DNA from: JAHECQ01 sp047638695
GTDB lineage: Bacteria; Actinomycetota; Acidimicrobiia; Acidimicrobiales; SZUA-35
Direction: 5' to 3'
DNA length: 19,265 bases
Assembly: GCA_047638695.1 (NCBI GenBank)
Contig: JBLINY010000089.1
Coordinates: 1 to 19,265 of the forward strand
Position numbers and translations under genes: made by a program. Shown piece after piece: positions 6,396 to 14,215 of the stretch. Under the pieces are notes generated by a model. It made no database searches. It saw only the letters and a list, made by a program, of their open reading frames with translations, and was not told where the DNA came from. The first letter of the stretch is position 1; every line of letters starts with the position of its first letter.

Positions 6396-8762
6396 GTGAG
6401 CGATGCCGAAACCATCGACAACACCATCGACAACACCTCCAACACCGGTAACAGCACCGATGTTCCTGACCACGCCATCACGGAGATCCTTCCCATTCTT
6501 CCGCTACCGGACGGCGTCGTCCTCCCCGACATGATCGTGACCGTCTCGGCCCAATCCGAGGAAGCGCAGCACGCAATCGAGGCTGCGGGCAACGACCGCC
6601 TGCTGCTCCTGCCTCGCATCGACGGCAAATTCGCCCGGGTTGGCGTGGTTGGCATCATCGAAGACCGCGGAACCTTGCCCAACGGCTCGCCGGCCCTCAC
6701 GGTGCGGGCGCACCATCGGTTGCGGGTCGGCGTCGGCGTCGTCGGCAATGGCGCAGCACTTTGGGTCGAGGCGGAACCAGTCGACGAAACACCCTCCGAC
6801 GATGCCGATGTTGCAGCGCTCGCAGCCGATTACAGAGCCATCGCCAAAACAATGCTGTCAAAGATCGGCGGCCGCAGACTGGCAGGGGCCCTCGACGGCA
6901 TTGACTCGCCCGGCTCGCTTGCTGACTCCATTGGCTACTGGCCAGAGCTGACACTCGAGCGGCGCGTTCAACTGCTCGAAACTGCCGCCGTCGACGCACG
7001 GCTCGAGCTGGCCACGTCCTGGGTCAAGGAAGCATTGGCCGAGCTTGAAGTGACCGAGGCAATCAATCAAGGCGTCACCGACGACCTCGAGAAAGGCCAA
7101 CGAGAGGCGATCTTGCGTCGCCAGCTCACAGCCATCCAGGACGAACTGGGCGAGGGGTCTAACGACGCCATCGCCGAATACCGAACCAAGCTGGCCGATG
7201 CGGCGATGCCTACAGCAGCCTCCGAGGCTGTCAGCAAGGAGATCGACCGGCTCGAACGAACCGGCACTGAATCGATGGAGTCCAACTGGATCAGGACGTG
7301 GCTCGACAGCGTCTTCGAACTGCCATGGGGCACCACCGACGCCGAACGACTCGATCTTGTTCGAGCCAGGGAAATTCTGGATGCCGACCACACTGGCCTC
7401 GACGACGTGAAAGAACGTCTGATCGAACACTTGGCCGTGAGGAAACTGCGAACCGAGCGGAACGTCGATGATGATGCCGGCGATCGCCGTGGCGTGATCC
7501 TCGCTTTGGTCGGGCCACCCGGAGTCGGCAAGACGTCGCTGGGACAATCGATCGCTGCATCGCTCGATCGAAAGTTCGTGCGCCTGGCCCTTGGCGGCAT
7601 CAGGGATGAAGCAGAGATACGTGGCCATCGCCGCACCTACGTCGGCGCTCGGCCCGGCCGACTGGTGCGGGCCCTTACCGAAGCCGGTTCGATGAATCCG
7701 GTGATTCTCTTGGACGAGATCGACAAGGTGGGCAACAGCTGGCAGGGCGATCCGTCGTCGGCGCTGCTGGAGGTGCTCGATCCGGCCCAGAACAACTCAT
7801 TCAGAGACCACTATCTCGAGTTCGAACTCGACCTCTCCGACGTCGTGTTCGTCGCCACCGCAAACGTGCTCGACACTATCCCCGGGCCACTGCTCGATCG
7901 CATGGAAATCATCTCGCTCGAGGGTTACAGCGAGCGCGAAAAGACGCAGATCGGCAAGGAACACCTGCTTCCGAAGGTCATGCGCAGCAACGGGCTCGAG
8001 GAAGGCGAGGTCGTGTTTGATGACGGCACCATCGAGGCAATCGCCGGTGACTACACCCGCGAAGCCGGGGTTCGTCGACTCGAACGATTGCTCGACAAGG
8101 CCGTCCGAAAGTCGGCAGCGACCATCGTGCACGATCCAACGGCCACTCCAATCGTGATTCAGCCCGACGATCTGCGCGATCTCCTCGGCAAGACAATCCC
8201 GTCTGAGGATGCCAAAGACCGCATCGATCGGCCCGGCATCGCAACCGGCCTGGCGGTCACCGGAGCCGGAGGCGACGTACTGTTCGTCGAAACGGCGCTT
8301 GTGCCGGGCGACGGTGAGCCGGTGCTTACCGGCCAATTGGGTGACGTGATGCGCGAGTCGGCAACGCTGGCTCGCTCGTTGGTGGCCCGCCTGGCTGACG
8401 AGAGGGGCTACGACTACCCCGACGGCAAACGTCTGCATGTCCACTTCCCCGCTGGCGCCATCCCCAAAGACGGGCCATCGGCCGGCATAACCATGACAAC
8501 GGCTTTGGTCAGCCTGCTGAGTGGCCGCATCGTACGGCCAGAGGTCGCCATGACCGGTGAAGTCACGTTGCAGGGTCGAGTTCTGCCGATCGGTGGTGTG
8601 AAACAGAAGGTGTTGGCAGCTCATCGAGCCGGCATCACCGAGGTCATCCTGCCAAAGGCAAACGGCGAGGACCTCGAGGATGTACCCGCTGACATCCTCG
8701 ACCAACTCACGGTGCACCTGGCCGACACCATCGACGAGGTGCTCGACATCGCACTGGCCTAG
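6396..8762 (+). CDS. lon: ATP-dependent protease Lon (LonA type)
   Basis: A cytoplasmic hexameric AAA+ serine protease that unfolds and degrades damaged and regulatory proteins. With the GTG start at 6396 the protein has 788 residues, the usual LonA length. It has an N-terminal substrate domain beginning LPILPLPDGVVLP, a helical linker, and an AAA+ module with Walker A G373-P-P-G-V-G-K379-T and Walker B VILLDEIDKV. The C-terminal protease domain has the Ser-Lys dyad S695 (KDGPSAG) and K738 (GGVKQK). The frame stays open upstream to 6129, but that part translates the 20-bp repeat and the regulatory block and overlaps the previous gene in another frame, so it is rejected. The chosen start gives a short Asn/Thr/Asp-rich leader (about residues 2-24), part of it a tandem duplication, before the conserved domain. 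A clear Shine-Dalgarno is lacking. No HspR-type repeat was seen. Confidence 0.96.
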   Translation: MSDAETIDNTIDNTSNTGNSTDVPDHAITEILPILPLPDGVVLPDMIVTVSAQSEEAQHAIEAAGNDRLLLLPRIDGKFARVGVVGIIEDRGTLPNGSPALTVRAHHRLRVGVGVVGNGAALWVEAEPVDETPSDDADVAALAADYRAIAKTMLSKIGGRRLAGALDGIDSPGSLADSIGYWPELTLERRVQLLETAAVDARLELATSWVKEALAELEVTEAINQGVTDDLEKGQREAILRRQLTAIQDELGEGSNDAIAEYRTKLADAAMPTAASEAVSKEIDRLERTGTESMESNWIRTWLDSVFELPWGTTDAERLDLVRAREILDADHTGLDDVKERLIEHLAVRKLRTERNVDDDAGDRRGVILALVGPPGVGKTSLGQSIAASLDRKFVRLALGGIRDEAEIRGHRRTYVGARPGRLVRALTEAGSMNPVILLDEIDKVGNSWQGDPSSALLEVLDPAQNNSFRDHYLEFELDLSDVVFVATANVLDTIPGPLLDRMEIISLEGYSEREKTQIGKEHLLPKVMRSNGLEEGEVVFDDGTIEAIAGDYTREAGVRRLERLLDKAVRKSAATIVHDPTATPIVIQPDDLRDLLGKTIPSEDAKDRIDRPGIATGLAVTGAGGDVLFVETALVPGDGEPVLTGQLGDVMRESATLARSLVARLADERGYDYPDGKRLHVHFPAGAIPKDGPSAGITMTTALVSLLSGRIVRPEVAMTGEVTLQGRVLPIGGVKQKVLAAHRAGITEVILPKANGEDLEDVPADILDQLTVHLADTIDEVLDIALA
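6411..6434 (+). repeat. 12-bp in-frame duplication in the lon N-terminus
   Basis: ACCATCGACAAC is repeated twice head to tail without mismatch, giving T-I-D-N-T-I-D-N in the Lon leader just after the GTG start. Partial echoes (AACACC) follow. It lies before the conserved N-domain, where extra residues should be tolerated. Confidence 0.85.
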
Positions 8763-8831
8763 GAAAGAAGCGCTGGCGTAGCAAACGAGAGCGTAGGTGA
8801 CAGGACTTTGACTGGGTGAAAGAGTCTCGGC

Positions 8832-9827
8832 ATGACAAGCGTCGAAACGGCAACCGGTCCGGTCGATGGTGCTGATCTCGGACGCGTGCTCATGCACGAG
8901 CACGTGTTCGTGATCTCACCAGAGATTCAGCAGAACTACCCCGACGAGTGGGGTAGCGACGAGGTTCGGGTCGCTGACGCAGTGCAACGCCTCACCGAAC
9001 TGAAGGAGGCGGGGATCGACACCATCCTGGACCCCACCGCCCTGGGGCTCGGACGCTACATCCCTCGTATCGCCGAGCTGGCTCAACAGATTGAGCTCAA
9101 CATCGTGGTGGCGACCGGCCTGTATACGTTCAATGAACTGCCGCACTACTACCGCCGGCGATCGCCGAAGGGCGACGACGTCGATGCCATGACCACCCAC
9201 TTCGTCCGTGACATCGTCGAGGGCGTCGCCGACACCGAGCTGCCGGGCGGCGGTCTGGTGAAGGCGGGCGTCATCAAGTGCGCTACCGACAAGCCAGGGG
9301 TCACCCCCGATGTCGAGCGGACCCTGAGGGCATGCGCCCAGACGCATCGTGAGACGGGCTGCCCTATCACAACCCACACCGACGCAGCGACTAAACGCGG
9401 CCTCGAACAACAAAGGATCTTCGCCGACGAAGGCGTCGATCTCTCTCGGGTGGTCATCGGCCACTGCGGCGACACCGATGACCTCGACTATCTGCTCGAG
9501 TTGATCGATGCCGGCAGTTTGCTCGGTATGGACCGCTTCGGGATCGACGGCCACCTTCCCACCGAAGAACGAGTGGCTGTGGTGGCCGAACTCTGCAGAC
9601 GAGGCCATGCCGATCAACTGGTGCTGAGCCACGACGCGTCGTGCTACATCGACTGGATCGCGGGCGAGGTGCCCCTCGGTGCTCTGCCTAACTGGCACTA
9701 CCTCCACATCAGCCAGGACGTCATCCCGGCCCTACTCGCCCAAGATGTGACCGACGAGCAGATCGACATCATGCTCATCGACAACCCACGCCGTTTCCTC
9801 GAGTCACGCACCCTCGGCCGCTACTGA
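8832..9827 (+). CDS. phosphotriesterase-family metallohydrolase (possible lactonase)
   Basis: A 331-residue TIM-barrel amidohydrolase of the phosphotriesterase family (PTE/PLL type). The binuclear metal ligands are all visible: H22-x-H24 in LMHEHVF, the carboxylated lysine K149 in KAGVIKCAT, H182 in ITTHTDA, H211 in VIGHCGD and D268 in LSHDA. The order and spacing match family members such as microbial phosphotriesterase-like lactonases (about 315-330 residues). Most characterised relatives hydrolyse lactones, including acyl-homoserine lactones, with weak phosphotriesterase activity; the substrate here is not known. The start is ATG 8832 preceded by GAAAGAG, 69 bp after lon. No transporter or biosynthetic gene next to it hints at a pathway. 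Its 3' end overlaps by 24 bp the likely original end of the decayed MFS gene on the other strand. Confidence 0.92.
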   Translation: MTSVETATGPVDGADLGRVLMHEHVFVISPEIQQNYPDEWGSDEVRVADAVQRLTELKEAGIDTILDPTALGLGRYIPRIAELAQQIELNIVVATGLYTFNELPHYYRRRSPKGDDVDAMTTHFVRDIVEGVADTELPGGGLVKAGVIKCATDKPGVTPDVERTLRACAQTHRETGCPITTHTDAATKRGLEQQRIFADEGVDLSRVVIGHCGDTDDLDYLLELIDAGSLLGMDRFGIDGHLPTEERVAVVAELCRRGHADQLVLSHDASCYIDWIAGEVPLGALPNWHYLHISQDVIPALLAQDVTDEQIDIMLIDNPRRFLESRTLGRY

Positions 9828-10643
9828 CGGACTTGGTTTTGAACCGGGGAGGGTTACGGCGGCGGCGGCCAGACTCAGCAGCAGAGGCCCGACCGGCCTC
9901 AGAACGAGGAACGGTGACGATCACGGCCAACATCGCAACGGCGTTCCATGCCGCGATGCCGATGGCACCAACAACTGGAGAGGGCCACAGGACCCACGAA
10001 CCAACGGTGGTGGTGAGAAACAGGATCAGGCAATAGGTGGCGCCGACAAGTGCCAGCAGACCCAAGAGTCGCGGTGGATGAAACGACCGATCGGCCATTC
10101 GGCCAACGGCGACCCGGGCGATGATGCCGAACAGGCCGGTAAGGGCGACGATGATGCCGGCCGTTCCGTTCGACAAGCCAACAGCCCAGACAGAAACGCT
10201 CCGACCTGCACCCCGGACTGTTTGATGCCGGTGAGGACACCGCGGCGAGCCTCTGCAACCCGGCCGACGATCAGGGCATTGGTAGCCGAATTCCCCCATC
10301 CCTGGGGGATGCCGGACACCATGGCGGAAATGGCGAGGAGCCAAACATTGGTCGACAGCGCCATCAGTGAAAGCCCGGTGCCGCTGATGCCCAAGATGAT
10401 CACGATGGAGAGACGGGGTCCGATCCGGTCGGTCAGTCGGCCCGACCAGGGGGCACTCAGCGCTCCGACCACCGTGTTGATCGACCCGAGCAAACCGAGT
10501 TCGGTACGACTGATATCGAGATCCTTGATAATTCGCGAGGCCAGCACGGCGAGGGCAAAAATCTGAAACGCTGACACCGTCATCGTCGAAACAAGCGTGA
10601 ACGGCACGACTGCCTTCTCGGTCGGCTCGCTTGCTGTGCCCAC
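9804..10643 (-). pseudogene. decayed MFS transporter with two out-of-frame internal losses
   Basis: Read on the minus strand, MFS-like sequence is spread over three frames. From a possible GTG at 10643 the first frame gives segments 1-5, with the signature loop GRLTDRIG and GIKQSGVQVGAFLSGLL, then loses meaning near 10180. The second frame resumes with VGLSNGTAGIIVALTGLFGI and VGRMADR, which is what normally surrounds segment 8, and runs through PRSEAGRAS near 9880. The third frame then gives LLLSLAAAAVTLPG, like a final segment, and stops at 9804-9806. The whole is about 280 codons against roughly 400 for the family, so about segments 6-7 and 11 are missing. Two frame-breaking deletions fit better than two single-base errors. 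The gene lies 14 bp after the YihY stop, so it was probably the second gene of that unit. Placement of missing segments is from knowledge of MFS topology. Confidence 0.8.
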
Positions 10644-10657
10644 CCTGCTTGATCGCG

Positions 10658-11584
10658 TCAACCGCGTGGTTCTCGATCGCCGTCGATCACGATCTTCATC
10701 ATCTCGCCAGTCCGAGACAATCTCTCGTTGAGGTTCCACGAGCGTTTTTCACGGTTGATTTTCCAACGGTCACCCAGAATCGAGTTCACGGCGGCGCCGA
10801 TCAACAGGACCTGGGCAGCCAACCACACCCAGGTGAGGGCCAGGATGAACGCACCAAGGGCACCAAGGACGTCCTGATCGGCGGAGGTGAGGCGGACGTA
10901 GTAGCCGAAGCCCAACGTGAGGAGCCACCACATGACGGCCGCCACGAGCGCACCGGGTAGATCCCACTTCCACCTCGTCCGGATCGACGGACCGAAGTGG
11001 TAAACCGTAGCTGCCCACAGCACCAAGATCGTCACTGAGGTCAACGTCGCCAGCGTGGTCTCGAGTGGGACGTCATACTCATTCCAGACAAGCTGGTCGA
11101 GCAGCACGATAGGTGCCGAGATCAAGACGCTGCCGAGTCCGATGACCAGGGCCACCACTCGGGTGTAGTACCAGGGCCGACCGTCCTGCACCTCGTACAC
11201 ACCGTCGAGGGCTCGCAGCAGACCGGCAAATCCTCTACTGATTGTCCAGAGGGCGAACAACAGCGACACGGTCGTGACAGCCGAGTTTTGATTCACGAAC
11301 AGATCGTCGATGGTCGACAACAGACTCTGCGGTGGGGCACCGTCGAACACTCGCTCAACGAACTCGACCAGATCGTCGTGCACGTCGTCGGTGAGGTCTT
11401 GACCGAATAGCGGTTGGAGCGAACCGAGAGCCGAAACGAGGGCAAGAGCCGTCGCCGGCAGCGACAACAGAATCCAGAAAGTGACGCCGGCAGCGAGGTC
11501 GCCGATACCTCCGTAGTACCACTGCTTGGCAACGTCGAACACGAAATTCCACGCTGTTCGCAGCCAAGATAAAGGGCCAGACAC
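10658..11584 (-). CDS. YihY/BrkB-family membrane protein
   Basis: A polytopic membrane protein of the YihY/virulence-factor BrkB family (formerly called RNase BN by mistake); its function is still unclear, with envelope or transport roles proposed. The chosen GTG at 11584 gives 308 residues, normal for the family, starting before the amphipathic segment WLRTAWNFVFDVAKQWYYGG. Family features are AAGVTFWILLSLPA in the first membrane segment, TISRGFAGLLRALDGVYEV in the middle, and the C-terminal TWVWLAAQVLLIGAAVNSILG. About six hydrophobic segments are visible. The frame is open to 11767, but the extra 61 residues are hydrophilic, unlike the family, and would cross the divergent hydrolase gene. 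The gap between the two divergent starts is 55 bp and probably holds both promoters; I cannot point to clear -10 or -35 boxes. Confidence 0.88.
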   Translation of the reverse strand: MSGPLSWLRTAWNFVFDVAKQWYYGGIGDLAAGVTFWILLSLPATALALVSALGSLQPLFGQDLTDDVHDDLVEFVERVFDGAPPQSLLSTIDDLFVNQNSAVTTVSLLFALWTISRGFAGLLRALDGVYEVQDGRPWYYTRVVALVIGLGSVLISAPIVLLDQLVWNEYDVPLETTLATLTSVTILVLWAATVYHFGPSIRTRWKWDLPGALVAAVMWWLLTLGFGYYVRLTSADQDVLGALGAFILALTWVWLAAQVLLIGAAVNSILGDRWKINREKRSWNLNERLSRTGEMMKIVIDGDREPRG

Positions 11585-11639
11585 TCCGACAGGGTAGGAA
11601 CAACTTGTGGTCCGCTCGCGCACCGGTAGGGTCCGACCC

Positions 11640-12356
11640 ATGCCAGACGACTCGTCACCGTCGACCCATACGGGCGGAAACCCCAGTGCTGGAGCCTTTT
11701 TTGTCGGCCCGGAGGGCGGCAAACAGTCTCCGGGAGTCCTTCTTCTCCACTCGTGGTGGGGCCTCACTGAGTGGACAAAGGACCTCGCGACGCGGATAGC
11801 GGACGAGGGCTACACCGTTCTGGCGCCAGATCTTCTCGGTGGCCTCCAGCCGATGTCACCGGACGAGGGCGAGGCCGCACTGGCCCAAGTCAGCCCCGAT
11901 GAGCTCTCGAGCCTGGTGCTCTCGTCTGCCCGTGTTCTGCAGAATGCAGCCGCCGGAGACGGCCAACCGATCGCGGTCGTTGGTTTCTCGATGGGAGCAT
12001 CGATGGCACTTTGGCTTTCGGCTCGATTGGAGGAGAGCGTCACCGCCGTGGTGACGTTCTACGGAGCCCAGTCGATCGACTTCGACACAGCCAACGCCAC
12101 GTTCCAAGGCCATTTCGCCGAGGACGATCACCTTGTTTCCGAAGAAGACCGGGTGGTGACCGAGTCGTTCATCCGGCTCGGCGACAACCCGACAGAGTTT
12201 CATGTGTACCCACGAACCAAACACTGGTTCTTCGAACCGGGGGAAACCCACGACGAAGAAGCATCAGAGTTGGCCTGGACCAGGATGGTCGAGTTTCTCA
12301 ACCGCGTCATGACGTCTTCCGAGGTCGACAAGACCACCGGCGCAAAAGACAGCTAG
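11640..12356 (+). CDS. dienelactone hydrolase family protein
   Basis: A 238-residue alpha/beta hydrolase of the dienelactone hydrolase family, cytoplasmic (no signal peptide). Seen in order: VLLLHSWWGLTEW (oxyanion and substrate region, 33-45), the nucleophile elbow G115-F-S117-M-G, an acidic EDDH at 161-164 with D163 (or D162) as the triad acid, and H195 in KHWFFEP. The classic enzyme uses cysteine as nucleophile; here it is serine, as in many uncharacterised relatives, so true dienelactone hydrolysis is doubtful and another ester or lactone substrate is likely. ATG 11640 is chosen because it has GGTAGGG upstream and directly precedes a short hydrophilic leader; the frame is open a little further (11607) without support. 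It is divergent from YihY and ends 3 bp before the stop of the convergent helicase gene. Confidence 0.88.
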   Translation: MPDDSSPSTHTGGNPSAGAFFVGPEGGKQSPGVLLLHSWWGLTEWTKDLATRIADEGYTVLAPDLLGGLQPMSPDEGEAALAQVSPDELSSLVLSSARVLQNAAAGDGQPIAVVGFSMGASMALWLSARLEESVTAVVTFYGAQSIDFDTANATFQGHFAEDDHLVSEEDRVVTESFIRLGDNPTEFHVYPRTKHWFFEPGETHDEEASELAWTRMVEFLNRVMTSSEVDKTTGAKDS

Positions 12357-12359
12357 CTG

Positions 12360-14024
12360 TTAAACGAAGCGGGCCATCCGGGCCCGCTTCTGGTTCCGAC
12401 CCAACCACTGCTCGGCCGCTCGGGCTCGCCGCTCGAGCTGCTCGACCGTGGCCGACGACACCTTTGACAGCCCAGCCAGACGATTGAGCTCAGAGTTGAC
12501 GGCGGCGTGGGTGCGATTCGTTTCGACCACCAACTGACGGGCCAAATCAGCGTTGAGTTGACGCAACCGATCGCGCTCCTTGCGATCGGCTCGACGGTGG
12601 CCTAACCCGATCGCCGGCAGTGGAAGCGCCATGAGGTCAATCAGCAGCCGTTCGTCCTCGACTTCGGCCTCTCCCTCAGCCTCGCCGACGTCGTTGCTGT
12701 CGTCGAAGACGCCGAACTCCGTGGGCGGATCAGTTGCGGTCGCCGACAACACCATGAACAGCGACAGCTGTTCGTCAGACTCGGCCTGCAGCGGGTCGAG
12801 CTCGCCCGCCAACTCCTGGGCTCGACGCTCATCGTCAGAATCGACGTCGGAACTTCGCACAAGCAAGTGGCGGCGAACCTCTTTGATCTCATTCGCCCAA
12901 TGCCGCAGTCGTGCATCGTCGGGCACGAACAGGAACGCTCTGGTTGACCCTCGTCCGCCGGTCCAGCGCACAATTCGACCAACGGCCTGACGAAAGAACA
13001 GCTCGGTCGTCGTCGTGGTGGCGTAGACCCCAACCCGCAGTCGCGGGATATCCACACCTTCGGACACCATTCGAACCGCCACGATCCAGGGCGATGTACT
13101 GGCTGCGAACTGGGCGATCTTGTCCGACGCATCAGGATCGTCACTAACAGCGACGGTCGGATTGACCCCAAAACGTGATCGCAGTAGCGCTGCGATCTGC
13201 TGGGCATGCGTCTGGTCCATGGCAATAACGAGGCCACCTGCATCGGGGTGCTGCTCACGGAGTCTCATCAGCTGCTGGTGGGCATGCCCCAACACGGAAG
13301 GGAGCCAATCGCCCTCGAGGCTTAGTGCCGCCCGCAGGCGCTGATTGGCGAGGGTGCGGGTGAGAGCATCATCGAACGATGCCGCAACCTGGCTCCCGTC
13401 GGGTGCCATCCACTCCATGTGACCGCCGAACCGGGGAAAGAATACCGGACGTACGACTCGGCCATCGGCCAACGCATCGCCGTACCCGTACTCGACGTCC
13501 GGCACGACTTGGTCGTTGACGTAGCGGACAAAGGGGATGGCAAGCGTGTCGCTACGAAACGGAGTGCCGGACAACGACAGCCGCTTGGCGGCCGACCCGA
13601 AGGCCGTTCGCACACCCTCGCCCCACGATCGCTCGTCACCTGCATGGTGGATTTCGTCCAAGACAACGAAGCCGTCGCGGGCCAACGAAACAAAGCTCTC
13701 GGCCGATGTTCCAACCTGTTGATAGGTGGTGACAACGCCATGAAGATCCGCTGGTAGCCCTGCGGCTGGTGACCAATCCGAGTCGAGGTGTAACCCGAAG
13801 CGCTCGGCCGCGTCGGCCCACTGCTCCTTCAGGTGTCGGGTCGGGGCAACGATGATTAGTCGACCAGGTAGAGTCGGAAGCGACAGGCGGGCCGCAGTAA
13901 GAGCAAACGTTGTCTTTCCGGCCCCGGGCGTCGCAACGGCCAAGAAGTCGGGATGCGGGCTCTGCTCGTAGCGATCGAGCGCTTCGCGCTGCCACGGTCT
14001 GAGTTTGAGGGTCGCACCAGCCAT
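12360..14024 (-). CDS. SF2 DEAD/DEAH-box helicase
   Basis: A 554-residue superfamily 2 helicase or translocase acting on nucleic acid with ATP hydrolysis. The RecA-like core shows Walker A A31-T-P-G-A-G-K-T38, motif Ia IIVAPTRHL, motif II D123-E-I-H126, motif III S152-G-T-P-F, motif V SEGVDIP (321-327) and motif VI Q346-A-V-G-R-I-V-R-W. Motifs I, II and the Q-W-x-x-A/Q-A-V-G-R-I-x-R style resemble XPB/type III-restriction-like helicases common in Actinobacteria. After residue 395 come an acidic linker (GEAEGEAEVEDE, about 448-458) and a basic, probably helical C-terminal region (475-554) rich in Arg and Leu. No nuclease domain or methylase partner is present, so a restriction role is not supported; DNA repair is the usual guess. 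The start is ATG 14024 without a visible Shine-Dalgarno. It converges with the hydrolase gene and is divergent from the ABC operon. Confidence 0.88.
   Translation of the reverse strand: MAGATLKLRPWQREALDRYEQSPHPDFLAVATPGAGKTTFALTAARLSLPTLPGRLIIVAPTRHLKEQWADAAERFGLHLDSDWSPAAGLPADLHGVVTTYQQVGTSAESFVSLARDGFVVLDEIHHAGDERSWGEGVRTAFGSAAKRLSLSGTPFRSDTLAIPFVRYVNDQVVPDVEYGYGDALADGRVVRPVFFPRFGGHMEWMAPDGSQVAASFDDALTRTLANQRLRAALSLEGDWLPSVLGHAHQQLMRLREQHPDAGGLVIAMDQTHAQQIAALLRSRFGVNPTVAVSDDPDASDKIAQFAASTSPWIVAVRMVSEGVDIPRLRVGVYATTTTTELFFRQAVGRIVRWTGGRGSTRAFLFVPDDARLRHWANEIKEVRRHLLVRSSDVDSDDERRAQELAGELDPLQAESDEQLSLFMVLSATATDPPTEFGVFDDSNDVGEAEGEAEVEDERLLIDLMALPLPAIGLGHRRADRKERDRLRQLNADLARQLVVETNRTHAAVNSELNRLAGLSKVSSATVEQLERRARAAEQWLGRNQKRARMARFV
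12367..12389. terminator. possible hairpin between convergent genes, inside the helicase 3' end
   Basis: AAGCGGGCC (12367-12375) and GGCCCGCTT (12381-12389) are perfectly complementary around a 5-base loop, giving a strong 9-bp GC-rich stem. It begins 11 bp after the hydrolase stop and lies within the last codons of the helicase gene (R-A-R-M-A-R-F-V). No T-run follows on the plus strand, so intrinsic termination is not certain. It could end hydrolase transcription, or be a by-product of codon choice. Confidence 0.35.
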
Positions 14025-14131
14025 CGGACGTACCAGTCTGGCCCGTCGACCGCCCGCTCGTGGACTCCACGCTCATTGGTTGTTGCGATAGCTGCCATCA
14101 CTCGTGGTAGTCGTTCTGTCAAACTGCCCCC

Positions 14132-14215
14132 ATGACTCCCAGACTCAGTAGCAAATGGTCTGGCAGATTCAGTGGTGAAAGATCTGGTGTGCTGCCGGAC
14201 AAGAAGACATCGTGA
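14132..14215 (+). CDS. possible 27-residue leader ORF before the ABC operon
   Basis: ATG 14132 opens a 27-codon frame (beginning M-T-P-R-L-S-S-K-W) whose TGA overlaps the GTG start of the ABC ATPase as GTGA, the same overlap style used between the later genes. No Shine-Dalgarno precedes it, and it contains three AGA codons, unlike its neighbours, so it may be chance. Nothing homologous is recognised. The rest of the 187-bp gap between the helicase and ABC genes shows only a small inverted repeat, CCAGAC (14139-14144) and GTCTGG (14158-14163). Confidence 0.15.
   Translation: MTPRLSSKWSGRFSGERSGVLPDKKTS

Noticed and set aside
7797..8903. Long minus-strand open frame (368 codons) opposite lon and the start of the phosphotriesterase gene
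   Set aside because: Shadow of two strongly supported plus-strand genes; low-similarity composition with many Cys, His and Trp and no domain.
9775..10739. Two separate overlapping minus-strand genes at the decayed MFS locus
   Set aside because: Each frame carries only part of an MFS protein in the order expected for one gene, and the rest of each frame is nonsense, so a single pseudogene explains both.
11585..11767. Upstream extension of the YihY frame
   Set aside because: The added residues are hydrophilic, not family-like, and overlap the divergent hydrolase start region.
12360..14024. Restriction or defence system built on the helicase
   Set aside because: No nuclease, methylase or specificity gene is adjacent; neighbours are a hydrolase and a transporter operon, so the helicase alone does not support a defence call.
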